Shown here piece after piece: positions 34,645 to 41,920 of a stretch of 64,000 bases of DNA (the first letter of the stretch is position 1; each line of letters opens with the position of its first letter). Source of the DNA: Halomarina pelagica. GTDB taxonomy: Archaea > Halobacteriota > Halobacteria > Halobacteriales > Haloarculaceae. Below the pieces are notes generated by a model. It was not told the origin of the DNA. It did not search any database and was given only the letters and a program-made list of their open reading frames with translations. The position numbers and the translations under genes are program-made. The DNA lies in the NCBI RefSeq assembly GCF_024228315.1, contig NZ_CP100454.1, positions 1,922,001 to 1,986,000 on the forward strand, read 5' to 3'.

Positions 34645-35190
34645 CTACCCGACCCGACGCTCGACCGACTCGACGGCCTCGGCGGGCGTCTCGACCGCCT
34701 CGAACCCGCGGAACCCGCCGAGATCCGCCGCGCCGATGCCCGCGACCGGCCGGCCGAAGTCGAGCGCATGACCCAGTTCCGAGAGCGTCCCAGTCGCCCC
34801 GTCGACGGCGATCGCCGCGTCGCCGTTCAACACCACGAGGACGTTCCTCGCGTTCCCCATCCCCGTGGCGACGGCGGTGTCGACGTACTCGTTCGCCGCG
34901 CCCGGGTCGGTCCCGGGGAGGATGCCGACCGTCCGACCGCCGTCGCCGTCGGTCGCCGACACGCCTTCGACCCCCGCCCGCTCGTTCCGCGGCGCTTCCT
35001 CCCGCCGTACTCCGTCTCGCCGCACTCCCTCCCGCGCGTCGTGCACGCCCCGGCACGCGGCCTCCATCACGCCGCCCAGTCCGCCGCAGACGACGGTGTG
35101 ACCGCGCTCGCCGAGCAGACGGCCCACCTCGCGGGCCGTCCCGTAGGTCGCCTCGTCGATCCGCCCGCCGCCGATGACGCTGACCCGCAC
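34645..35190 (-). CDS. TIGR00725/SLOG-type Rossmann protein
   Basis: The 181-residue protein begins VSVIGGGRIDEATYGTAREVGRLLG. It has CGGLGGVMEAACRG and, after a low-complexity Arg/Glu-rich insert (~residues 52-82), GILPGTDPGAANEYVDTAVATGMGNARN and ATGTLSELGHAL. These are the glycine motifs of the SLOG/LOG superfamily (TIGR00725). Members may bind nucleotides or modified nucleotides, but the PGGxGT of cytokinin-activating LOG enzymes is replaced by GATGTLSE. The insert is unusual. The phaB stop lies one base away on the same strand. Confidence 0.75.
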   Translation of the reverse strand: MRVSVIGGGRIDEATYGTAREVGRLLGERGHTVVCGGLGGVMEAACRGVHDAREGVRRDGVRREEAPRNERAGVEGVSATDGDGGRTVGILPGTDPGAANEYVDTAVATGMGNARNVLVVLNGDAAIAVDGATGTLSELGHALDFGRPVAGIGAADLGGFRGFEAVETPAEAVESVERRVG

Positions 35191-35191
35191 C

Positions 35192-35932
35192 TCACCACTC
35201 CATGCCGCCGTTGACGGCGAGGATCTGGCCGGTCATGTAGCTCGACTCCTCACCCGCCAGAAAGCGGACGATCCCGGACACGTCCTCGACCTCCGCGAAC
35301 CGCCCGAGCGGAATGCGTTCGAGGATCTTCTCCCGGACGCGCTCGGGGACCTGCTCCAGCATGTCGGTCTCGACGAAGCCCGGCGCGACACAGTTGGCCG
35401 TGGACCCCGAGCGGGCCATCTCCAGCGCGATCGTCCGCGTGAACCCGAACATCCCCGACTTGGTGGTGGCGTAGTTGGCCTGGCCGTAGTTGCCCTGCTG
35501 GCCGACGACGCTCGAGACGTTGATCAGCCGGCCGTGCTCGGCCTCGAGCAGGTCGTCGAACAGACAGTGTGTGCAGTTGAACATCCCGCCGAGGTTCACG
35601 TCGATCACGCGGTCCCAGTCCTCCCGCGTCATGTTCGCGAACGTCCGGTCGACCGTGATGCCCGCGTTGTTCACGAGCACGTCGACCGGACCGAACGCGT
35701 CGCGGACCTCCTCGCACATGGCGCGCACGGCGTCGAGGTCGGCCACGTCGGCCCGCGAGGCGATCGCACTCCCGCCCGCGTCCTCGATCTCCTCGACCAC
35801 CGCCCGCGCCTCGTCCTCCGAGGAACGGTAGTTGACGGCGACGCTCGCGCCGTGCTCCCCGAGTTCGATTGCGATCCCCCGTCCGATGCCGCGCGATGCG
35901 CCCGTCACCACGCAGGTCTGCCCTGAGAGCAT
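35192..35932 (-). CDS. phaB: Acetoacetyl-CoA reductase (PhaB-type SDR)
   Basis: The 246-residue SDR has cofactor loop CVVTGASRGIGRGIAIELG, NNAGITVDRTFANM, catalytic serine in NVSSVVGQQGNYGQANYA and YATTK. The QQGNYGQ and GITVDRTF blocks are PhaB/FabG features. It reduces acetoacetyl-CoA to (R)-3-hydroxybutyryl-CoA for PHA synthesis. The ATG at 35932 gives the usual length; an in-frame GTG exists at 35947. FabG-like acyl reductase activity cannot be excluded by sequence alone, but the pha genes lie 1.3 kb away. Confidence 0.82.
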   Translation of the reverse strand: MLSGQTCVVTGASRGIGRGIAIELGEHGASVAVNYRSSEDEARAVVEEIEDAGGSAIASRADVADLDAVRAMCEEVRDAFGPVDVLVNNAGITVDRTFANMTREDWDRVIDVNLGGMFNCTHCLFDDLLEAEHGRLINVSSVVGQQGNYGQANYATTKSGMFGFTRTIALEMARSGSTANCVAPGFVETDMLEQVPERVREKILERIPLGRFAEVEDVSGIVRFLAGEESSYMTGQILAVNGGMEW

Positions 35933-36013
35933 GGTAACACGATTCACTGGGAGGGAGAAAAAGGTGCGCCGGGGGAGTTCACGCCTCCTCGATGCGGACG
36001 GGTTCGCCTCCGC

Positions 36014-36178
36014 TCATCGAGTACGGTCGATCCGTCGGCAGAACGCCTCGAAGTCCTCCGCGCCCGCCCGTTCGGCGATGCTCTTCGGCGCGCCGACGCG
36101 AAATCAGGTCGTGCATCGGGACCGTCACGGTACGCTTCTCGCCCCCCTTCGGATGGCGTACTCGCTCCGGAAGTCGTC
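36014..36178 (-). pseudogene. Degraded HicA-type toxin gene
   Basis: Read across three frames of the minus strand, this stretch gives SEYAIR, then KGGEKRTVTVPMHDLIS, then VGAPKSIAERAGAEDFEAF and CRRIDRTR with a stop at 36014. This matches the C-terminal half of HicA mRNA interferases (TVTVPMHDE, SIAEQAGAEDFxAF). At least two frameshifts and loss of the N-terminal half make it a relic. It starts where the vapC gene ends. No HicB partner is recognisable. Confidence 0.6.
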
Positions 36179-36563
36179 ACTCGTCTGCGGTCGGTTCCAG
36201 CGGCAGGCGCTCGGGGTCGACGTCCTCGTACGCTTTGTCCAACGAGAGGAGGGGGAGACTGCGCGTCTCGGCGGTCGCCGCGTGGAAGGAGTCGAACGGC
36301 GTCATGCCGTCCTCGAAGTACGCGACCGCCTTCAGCACGACCTGCTGCTCGTTCTCGTCGCCGACCGGGACGACGTCGAGGAGATTGGCGAACAGGCGGA
36401 CGTAGTTGAACTGATGGCGCTCCAGGACGAGGAGCAGCTCCAGGTACGCGAACGGCGAGGTGACGACCTCCCGCTCATCGAGGACGTCTTCGGCGCGCTC
36501 CTGGAGCCAGTCGTCGTCCTTGGCGATGGCGAGGAGAAAGTCGGTCTCGACGAACACCGTCAT
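36177..36563 (-). CDS. vapC: PIN-domain toxin (VapC-like)
   Basis: The 128-residue protein begins VFVETDFLLAIAKDDDWL with the first acidic residue. YLELLLVLERHQF carries a conserved glutamate, and MTPFDSFHAATAETRSLPLLSLDKAYED carries the last acidic residues, with phenylalanine-serine context typical of this PIN subgroup. It overlaps the antitoxin stop by four bases (ATGA). It is a separate lineage from the VapC at 3972. Confidence 0.8.
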   Translation of the reverse strand: MTVFVETDFLLAIAKDDDWLQERAEDVLDEREVVTSPFAYLELLLVLERHQFNYVRLFANLLDVVPVGDENEQQVVLKAVAYFEDGMTPFDSFHAATAETRSLPLLSLDKAYEDVDPERLPLEPTADE

Positions 36564-36835
36564 TCAGCGGTGTCCTCCGCCTCGCGCTTCGCTCGTTCGA
36601 TGTCGTCCTCGACCTCCTGTTTCGCGCGCTGAAGCGCTTCCTCCCGCAGTTCCTCTCTCGACGTCCCCTCCAGCGCGTCCCCGATCTCGTCGCGGACGGC
36701 CTGGAGCGGGTCCTCGTCGATCGGGATGAGTTCGATTCGGTCCTCGTACTCGACGACGTGGAACTTCTCGCCGTACTTCCGCCTCAGTGTAGCGGACAGG
36801 TAGAGGCGGCCGTGCGAGTCGGTTTCGACGGACAT
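36560..36835 (-). CDS. vapB: AbrB-type antitoxin (VapB-like)
   Basis: The 91-residue protein has an AbrB hairpin (SVETDSHGRLYLSATLRRKYGEKFHVVEYEDRIELIPI). A long, charged helical tail follows (DALEGTSREELREEALQRAKQEVEDDIERAKREAE) that would bind the toxin. The frame is open to 36862, but homology starts at the ATG at 36835. Order and ATGA overlap with vapC are typical of a TA operon. Confidence 0.8.
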   Translation of the reverse strand: MSVETDSHGRLYLSATLRRKYGEKFHVVEYEDRIELIPIDEDPLQAVRDEIGDALEGTSREELREEALQRAKQEVEDDIERAKREAEDTAE

Positions 36836-37226
36836 ATGCGGACGTAGGTATGGCAAGAACAAAGGAGTTATCCCAAAAATCCGGCGAACGTTCCAAGCCT
36901 ACCCGTCGGCCGGGCACTCGCTCAGGTGACTACCAGGCCAAGTTCCTCGTACGGGATCTCTCCGCGGGTGAACCGGCCGATACATGGCTCTGGCCTTGTC
37001 GAGCAGTGGGGGGTGAAACGTCGATCAAACTGGTCAGTCGGTGGATTATACGTTCGTTGCCGTTTTCGCTCTCGTCATGGGACCCTCCAACGGACTCGGT
37101 GACGATCGGCTGCGCGATCGGTGAATGCGGTCTCGTACGTGGACCGATCGCGCGCTCAGAACGTCGTCGGAAACGTCGTCGAACCGTCGAGAAGAGGGCG
37201 CTCGAGCGCCGCCACGTCTCGATCGC
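36836..37226. other. Gene-free region between vapBC and phaC
   Basis: About 390 bp. No frame resembles a protein. A 14-bp perfect palindrome (ggcgctcgagcgcc, 37197-37210) lies 17 bases beyond the phaC stop and may help end the pha transcript. The rest shows nothing I can name. Confidence 0.5.
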
Positions 37227-38981
37227 TCACTCCCCGTCTCCGACCTGTTCGAGCCAGGTTTCGGCGCGGGAGACGCCGACTTCGGCGACCTCGGCGACGG
37301 TCTCGGCGTCGGCCTCGCGGAGGTCGGCGCGGGTCTCGATGCCGGCCTCGCGCAGGCGCTCGGCGTAGGTGGGGCCGATGCCGTCGACCGACTCGACGCC
37401 CGTCTCACCTCCGACCTGTTCGAGCCAGTTCTCCACGCGGGAGATGCCGACCTCGGCGACCTCGGCGACGGTCTCGGCGTCGGCCTCGCGGAGGTCGGCG
37501 CGGGTCTCGATGCCGGCCTCGCGCAGGCGCTCGGCGTAGGTGGGGCCGATGTCGTCGACCGACTCGACGTCCGCCTCGTCGCCCGCGACTTGGACGAACT
37601 CCTCGCTCGTCGCCTCCGCGTCCTCCGCGATCGCGGCGTCCTCGTCGGGCGCTTCGGCGGCCTCCTCGGTCGGTTCGTCGCTCGGTTCCTCGCTCGCCCC
37701 GCCGACGGTCTCCTCGACGGCCCCCTCGTCGCGCTCGACGAGTTCCGTCTGGACGCCCTCGTCGTCCTCGATCTCGATGGTGACCTCGTCGCGGCCGCCC
37801 TCGGTCGGATCGACGCGCACGTCGACGCCCTCGCGCGCTGCGGTCTCCTCCGCGGTCTCGAGGACCTCCGGCGACTCGGGCGTCGACTTGTCGTGGTACC
37901 ACTCGGCGACCTTCGGCCAGACCTCGCGGTGGGAACTGGCCGACACGGAGAGGCCGATGTGGCCGGTCGGGTACTCGATCGTCGTCACGTCGTCGCTGCC
38001 CACGATCTCGTTGAACGGCTTCGACGCGCCCGGCGGGATGAGGTGATCGTACTCGCCGAGGATCTGGAGGACGGGCACGTCGATGTTCGAGATGTCGACG
38101 CGCGTTCCGTTCAGCTCCAGTTCGTTCCTGTAGAGCTTGTTGTCCTGGTAGATGTCCTCCAGGAACTGGACGTACGCCTCGCCGGCGACGTCGATGCCCT
38201 CGCTGAGCCAGCGCTCCATGCGCGCGAAGTTCTCGACGAACTCCTCGTTCTCGAGGTTGTCGTAGAGCCGGGCGTACTTCGAGACGTAGTTGGCGATGGG
38301 GTCCATCAGCGCGAACCCAACGTCGAGGAACTCCGAGGGCATGTTCCCGAACGACTCGGTGACGGCGCGCGGATCGTAGTACTCGTCGTCACCCCAGAGT
38401 TCGAGCACGCCGCCGCTCCTCTCGAAGCACAGTCCGGCGGCCATCAGCCCGAGGGCGTTGACCTTCTCGGGGTGGAGCGCGGCGTACATCGCCGCCATCG
38501 TGCCGCCCATGCAGTAGCCGAGGACGTTGATGGCGTCCTGTCCGGAGCGCTCGCGCACCACGTCGACGCAGTTCTCGATGTACCGGTTGACGTAGTCGTC
38601 GAGGGTGAGGAACTGATCGAGCCGGGAGGGTTCGTTCCAGTCGATGAGGTAGACGTCGTGACCCGCCTCGAGTAGCCGTCGGATCACCGACCGGTCCGGC
38701 TGGAGGTCGAGGATGAACGGCTTGTTGATCAGCGCGTAGATGACGAGTATGGGGACCTCGTTCTGCTCTTCGGTCTGCGCTTCGTAGTGAAGCAGTTCGA
38801 GCTTGTTCTCGCGGTAGACGACCTCGCTCGGGGTCTCGCCCACCTCGACGGATTCGATGTCGTCGAGACGCTCGTCGACGACCTCGGACTTCTCGAACGC
38901 GTCCGCGGTCGCCTCGAGGAGCTCTCGCTGGCTGTTCAGCGCCAGCGTGAACGGGTTGGGGTAGGGCTCTCCTTGTGCCAT
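37227..38981 (-). CDS. phaC: Class III PHA synthase PhaC with two C-terminal helix-hairpin-helix modules
   Basis: The 584-residue protein has an alpha/beta-hydrolase synthase domain at residues ~1-365. The catalytic triad is Cys157 in [10 protein letters not shown], Asp312 in YDHLIPPG and His341 in GHIGLS. An acidic linker (~370-471) follows. Two 57-residue modules (472-528 and 529-584) share [20 protein letters not shown] almost word for word; they look like helix-hairpin-helix DNA-binding domains. Bacterial class III PhaC is ~355 residues and described haloarchaeal ones ~475-500. With PhaE it polymerises 3-hydroxyacyl-CoA at the granule. It is last in phaRPEC. Confidence 0.9.
   Translation of the reverse strand: MAQGEPYPNPFTLALNSQRELLEATADAFEKSEVVDERLDDIESVEVGETPSEVVYRENKLELLHYEAQTEEQNEVPILVIYALINKPFILDLQPDRSVIRRLLEAGHDVYLIDWNEPSRLDQFLTLDDYVNRYIENCVDVVRERSGQDAINVLGYCMGGTMAAMYAALHPEKVNALGLMAAGLCFERSGGVLELWGDDEYYDPRAVTESFGNMPSEFLDVGFALMDPIANYVSKYARLYDNLENEEFVENFARMERWLSEGIDVAGEAYVQFLEDIYQDNKLYRNELELNGTRVDISNIDVPVLQILGEYDHLIPPGASKPFNEIVGSDDVTTIEYPTGHIGLSVSASSHREVWPKVAEWYHDKSTPESPEVLETAEETAAREGVDVRVDPTEGGRDEVTIEIEDDEGVQTELVERDEGAVEETVGGASEEPSDEPTEEAAEAPDEDAAIAEDAEATSEEFVQVAGDEADVESVDDIGPTYAERLREAGIETRADLREADAETVAEVAEVGISRVENWLEQVGGETGVESVDGIGPTYAERLREAGIETRADLREADAETVAEVAEVGVSRAETWLEQVGDGE
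37230..37568 (-). repeat. 171-bp coding tandem repeat in phaC (HhH modules)
   Basis: Two units, 37398-37568 and 37230-37397 (the second 3 bases shorter), differ at only a few codons, for example ISRVENW against VSRAETW. The stretch gaggtcggcgcgggtctcga occurs identically 171 bases apart. High DNA identity indicates recent duplication or gene conversion. Confidence 0.85.
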
Positions 38982-38990
38982 GATCTCAAC

Positions 38991-39569
38991 TCACTCTACG
39001 AGGTCGATGAGCTTATCGAGTTTGTCTTCGACGCGCTGCTGGCGTCGTTCGAGTTCGACCAGGCGCTCGCCGACCTCGTCCACGTCGTCGCGGGTGGGGA
39101 GACCGAACCGCGTGAGCGTCTCCTGGCTCACCTCGTCGGCCTCCTGCTGGAGTTCCATCATGGTCTCGACCATGTTCCCCTGGGCGGCGGCGAACGCGCT
39201 CGTCCCCATGACCTCCTTGAACGCCTCGTTGGCGCTACGGAGCCAGATGTCGCGAAACTCCGTGAACGAGACGTCCTCGCCCTCGGCGGCGTCCACGACG
39301 CGCTCGTACATCGTGTCCGCGGCGTCGATCCACACCTCGTAGGCCCGGTTGTACGACTCGAAGCCCTCCGTGATGTCGTCCTCGTCGGGTACCGATCCCT
39401 CGATGGCGTCGGCCCACGTCTCCATGAGGCGAGCCTGGGCCTCGTAGTTCTGTTCGACCGAGTTCATCATCGCCTGATTCATCTGCTCGACCATCCGCGT
39501 CCAGCGCTGCTGTGCTTCCTGCGCGTCCATTCCGGTCCTGCGGTCCTGTGGGTTCGTGGTGTTGCTCAT
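38991..39569 (-). CDS. phaE: PHA synthase subunit PhaE
   Basis: The 192-residue acidic, helical protein has ERWADAIEGS-like ETWADAIEGSVPDED, EFRDIWLRSANEAFKEVMGTSAFAAAQG and a C-terminal coiled coil (GERLVELERRQQRVEDKLDKLIDLVE). It matches haloarchaeal PhaE, the non-catalytic partner needed by class III PhaC. phaC starts 9 bases after its stop. Confidence 0.88.
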   Translation of the reverse strand: MSNTTNPQDRRTGMDAQEAQQRWTRMVEQMNQAMMNSVEQNYEAQARLMETWADAIEGSVPDEDDITEGFESYNRAYEVWIDAADTMYERVVDAAEGEDVSFTEFRDIWLRSANEAFKEVMGTSAFAAAQGNMVETMMELQQEADEVSQETLTRFGLPTRDDVDEVGERLVELERRQQRVEDKLDKLIDLVE

Positions 39570-39599
39570 GGGTCCCTCATCGTGTCGCGTTCGAGCGAC

Positions 39600-40247
39600 T
39601 CACTCGTCGCTCTGCTGAACGCGCTGTTGCATCTGCTCTATCTGCTCCTGCATCTGCTCGACCTGCTGGCGGTACTGATCGAGCTGCGTGTCGACGCTCT
39701 TCTGGAACTGCTCGGCCTGCTGCTGGAACTGCGACTGCGTCTCCTCGGCCTGCGACTCCATCTGTCGCTGGAGTCGCTCGAACTGATCGAGCGACTCGTC
39801 GAGGATCGAGACCGTCTGGTTCTCGACGTCCCTGTGGGCGTCGAGCAGCAGGTCGATCTGTTCGTCGAGGGCGTTGAGGTACTCCTCGCTGAACTCGCCG
39901 TAGCCCTCCGCGCTCTTCTCCAGTTCGTCCTCCGCGGTGTCGAACGCGTCGGCGTGGGCCTCGAGGAGCGTGCTGAACTGCTCGTCGACCGCGCGACGGA
40001 TCTCGTTGACGTTGCTCCCGGCGCTCGGGACGGCCGTCGCGACGGCGTCGAGGTAGGCGTGGGTGGCGCGCCGCGCCATCTCGACGCTGCTGCGCTGGGC
40101 CTCCTCCTGCCCGTCGAGGCTGTCGAGCGCCGCTTCGTTCAGGTTGCGCTGGAAGTCGAGCGAGCGCTCGAAGGCGCGCTGGCCCTGCTTGATCGTCGTC
40201 CGCTGGAGTTCGAATGCCGTGCTGATCGGGGTCGTGTATTCACTCAT
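39600..40247 (-). CDS. phaP: Phasin PhaP
   Basis: The 215-residue, almost fully helical protein has an amphipathic N-terminal half (TAFELQRTTIKQGQRAFERSLDFQRNL) and a C-terminal coiled coil very rich in Gln and Glu (QMESQAEETQSQFQQQAEQF and onward). This is the haloarchaeal PHA-granule coat protein. The ATG at 40247 is preferred to a GTG at 40256. It overlaps the phaR stop by eight bases. Confidence 0.82.
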   Translation of the reverse strand: MSEYTTPISTAFELQRTTIKQGQRAFERSLDFQRNLNEAALDSLDGQEEAQRSSVEMARRATHAYLDAVATAVPSAGSNVNEIRRAVDEQFSTLLEAHADAFDTAEDELEKSAEGYGEFSEEYLNALDEQIDLLLDAHRDVENQTVSILDESLDQFERLQRQMESQAEETQSQFQQQAEQFQKSVDTQLDQYRQQVEQMQEQIEQMQQRVQQSDE

Positions 40248-40548
40248 TGGTGTCACCTCTGGTGCGTTTGACGGGAACGATGACCGTCTGTACGATGTCG
40301 CCTTCCTCGATGTCGAGGGCCTCGCGCTCGGCGTCCGGAATGCTGATCCGACCGGCGCTCTGGACCCGCGTCTTGAACGTCGCCGTCTGACTCATCGCCT
40401 CCAACTGCGAGGGGAACCCCGTCGCGTTGCCGTCGAGCAACCGTCGGAGGAACTCCTGCTGACGGTCGAGCGTCCGCTCGCTCGCCTCCTGGAGTCCCTG
40501 CGTGAACATCGCGGGGGGCCACATGGCTCCATCGCTCTCGTTTGACAT
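40240..40548 (-). CDS. phaR: AbrB-type PHA regulator PhaR
   Basis: The 102-residue protein has a helical N-terminus (QGLQEASERTLDRQQEFLRRLLDG) and an AbrB-type C-terminal domain (RVQSAGRISIPDAEREALDIEEGDIV). In Haloferax mediterranei the phaRPEC cluster encodes such a regulator that senses granules and represses phaRP. Gene order here is the same. A direct repeat upstream is a candidate binding site. Confidence 0.8.
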   Translation of the reverse strand: MSNESDGAMWPPAMFTQGLQEASERTLDRQQEFLRRLLDGNATGFPSQLEAMSQTATFKTRVQSAGRISIPDAEREALDIEEGDIVQTVIVPVKRTRGDTNE

Positions 40549-40596
40549 CGTCGTTCCTAGCAAGCCACCACACACGGTTAAACTTTGCCCACCAAA

Positions 40597-40624
40597 ACCA
40601 TTCGTTACCATGGATAACCATTCG
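40597..40624. promoter_or_regulatory. Candidate PhaR operator (direct repeat with central dyad)
   Basis: ACCATTCG occurs at 40597-40604 and 40617-40624, 20 bp apart, so on one face of the helix. Between them is gttaccatggataac, a near-palindrome. It lies 49-76 bases upstream of phaR, just behind its TATA-like tttaac (~40578-40583), and ~120 bases upstream of phaJ. Confidence 0.45.
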
Positions 40625-40745
40625 GTGGTGGGAGCCTGGAGCGCGGCGGGCGCGCTCGGCAATCAGTATAGCGTCTTCGGGACGCCTCGACGAAGCGAAT
40701 AGGCCGCGGCTTTAATACAGTATGAGTAGAATAGGCACTATCACG

Positions 40746-41354
40746 ATGAGCTCCACCTCGTACTCGCTTTTCAATACGTGGTCTCGGACCTCCGAGCACC
40801 TCTTCAATAGCGTTCTCGCGGCGAACCGCGCCGCAGCGGCCGCCTTCGGCGTACCGATGTCCGACCTCGACGGCGTCACCGCCGAAGAGCGCATCACTCC
40901 CGGCGAAGACCTCGAGGAGTGGGACGTCGACCGCTCGACGCGGACGCGGGGCGATCTCTCCGTCGGCGACCGCATCGAGTTCACCAAGACCGTCACCGGG
41001 CGCGACGTCGAGCGCTTCGCCGCGGCCAGCGGCGATACGAACCCGATCCACCTCGACGAGGGCTACGCGGACGAGACGCGGTTCGGCGGCCGGATCGTCC
41101 ACGGGATGCTCGTCACCGGACTCATCTCCGCGGCGCTCGCGCGACTGCCCGGCAACGTCATCTACCTCTCGCAGGACGTGCAGTTCCTCAAGCCGGTCCG
41201 CATCGGCGACCGGGTCACGGCCGAGGTGGAGGTCGTCGAGGACTTCGACGACGAGCGCTATCGCCTCGCTACCCGCGTCTTCGACGCCGACGGCGCGACC
41301 GTCGTCGACGGCGAGGCGGTCGTCCTCATCGACGAAGCGCCGACCCCGGAATAG
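40746..41354 (+). CDS. phaJ: (R)-specific enoyl-CoA hydratase, MaoC-like (PhaJ)
   Basis: The 202-residue protein has a ~75-residue helical N-terminal extension (SSTSYSLFNTWSRTSEHLFN, haloarchaeal type) and a MaoC hot-dog domain. The hydratase motif is ASGDTNPIHLDEGYA with Asp and His catalytic residues, then FGGRIVHGMLVTGLISAAL and YLSQDVQFLKPVRIGDRV. It makes (R)-3-hydroxyacyl-CoA from beta-oxidation intermediates for PHA. TATA tttaata (40711-40717) supports the ATG at 40746 over one at 40722. Divergent from phaRPEC. Confidence 0.85.
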   Translation: MSSTSYSLFNTWSRTSEHLFNSVLAANRAAAAAFGVPMSDLDGVTAEERITPGEDLEEWDVDRSTRTRGDLSVGDRIEFTKTVTGRDVERFAAASGDTNPIHLDEGYADETRFGGRIVHGMLVTGLISAALARLPGNVIYLSQDVQFLKPVRIGDRVTAEVEVVEDFDDERYRLATRVFDADGATVVDGEAVVLIDEAPTPE

Positions 41355-41419
41355 GCAGTAGGCGGTAGGAGAACGCAGCGAACGCCCCGAACGCCGACCG
41401 CCGCGCGCTATCTCTCGAC

Positions 41420-41920
41420 TTACTTCTCGACGGTCAGCAACGCGACGCGCTCGCAGACGAGCGCTTCGAGGTCCGCGTCCGTCGCCGCCAGTTCCGCGTC
41501 GGTGACGTCGAAGTACTCGCGGACGCGCGCGTCGTCGTAGTCGCCGAGCGTCGCCGCGGGCGTCACCAGTTCCTCGACCGCCTCGGCGGCGTCCGCCTCC
41601 GCCCGCCGCCCGTCGCCGTCCACGACGACGACTACCGGTCGGTCCTCACCCTCGCGCACCCCGAGTTCGAGCGCCCGGTCGATCTGGCGACGGCCGGCGG
41701 CGTACAGGAGGATCTCGACGCCGCGGTCGCGCGCGATGGCCTCGCCGCGCTCCCGGGCGCGGTTCGCCAGCTCCACCGCCCGTCGGAGGTGGCGCTCGCC
41801 GACGACCATCCGCGCGTCGAACGCCTGCACGGCGCAGCCGTGTTCCTCGCCGATTGCCGCGAGCGACGCGACGAACGCGTCCACGTCCTCGACCGTGACG
41901 GTCCCCTCGACCAGCCGCAT
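41420..41920 (-). CDS. KEOPS complex subunit Cgi121
   Basis: The 166-residue protein fits Cgi121: CAVQAFDARMVVGERHLRRAVELANRARERGEAIARDRGVEILLYAAGRRQIDRALELGV holds the family core. It helps bind tRNA in the KEOPS complex that makes t6A at ANN-decoding tRNAs. The ATG overlaps the hel308 stop by one base (TGATG). Pairing of this gene with hel308 is common in Euryarchaeota. Confidence 0.85.
   Translation of the reverse strand: MRLVEGTVTVEDVDAFVASLAAIGEEHGCAVQAFDARMVVGERHLRRAVELANRARERGEAIARDRGVEILLYAAGRRQIDRALELGVREGEDRPVVVVVDGDGRRAEADAAEAVEELVTPAATLGDYDDARVREYFDVTDAELAATDADLEALVCERVALLTVEK

Noticed and set aside
36850-37368. 172-codon plus-strand frame between vapB and phaC
   Set aside because: It crosses the phaC 3' end in antisense, has no recognisable motif and lacks a plausible promoter or start.
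37230-37568. The 171-bp repeat considered as a CRISPR or mobile repeat
   Set aside because: It is two coding units inside phaC in the same frame, without spacers. No CRISPR array or cas gene is present in the window.
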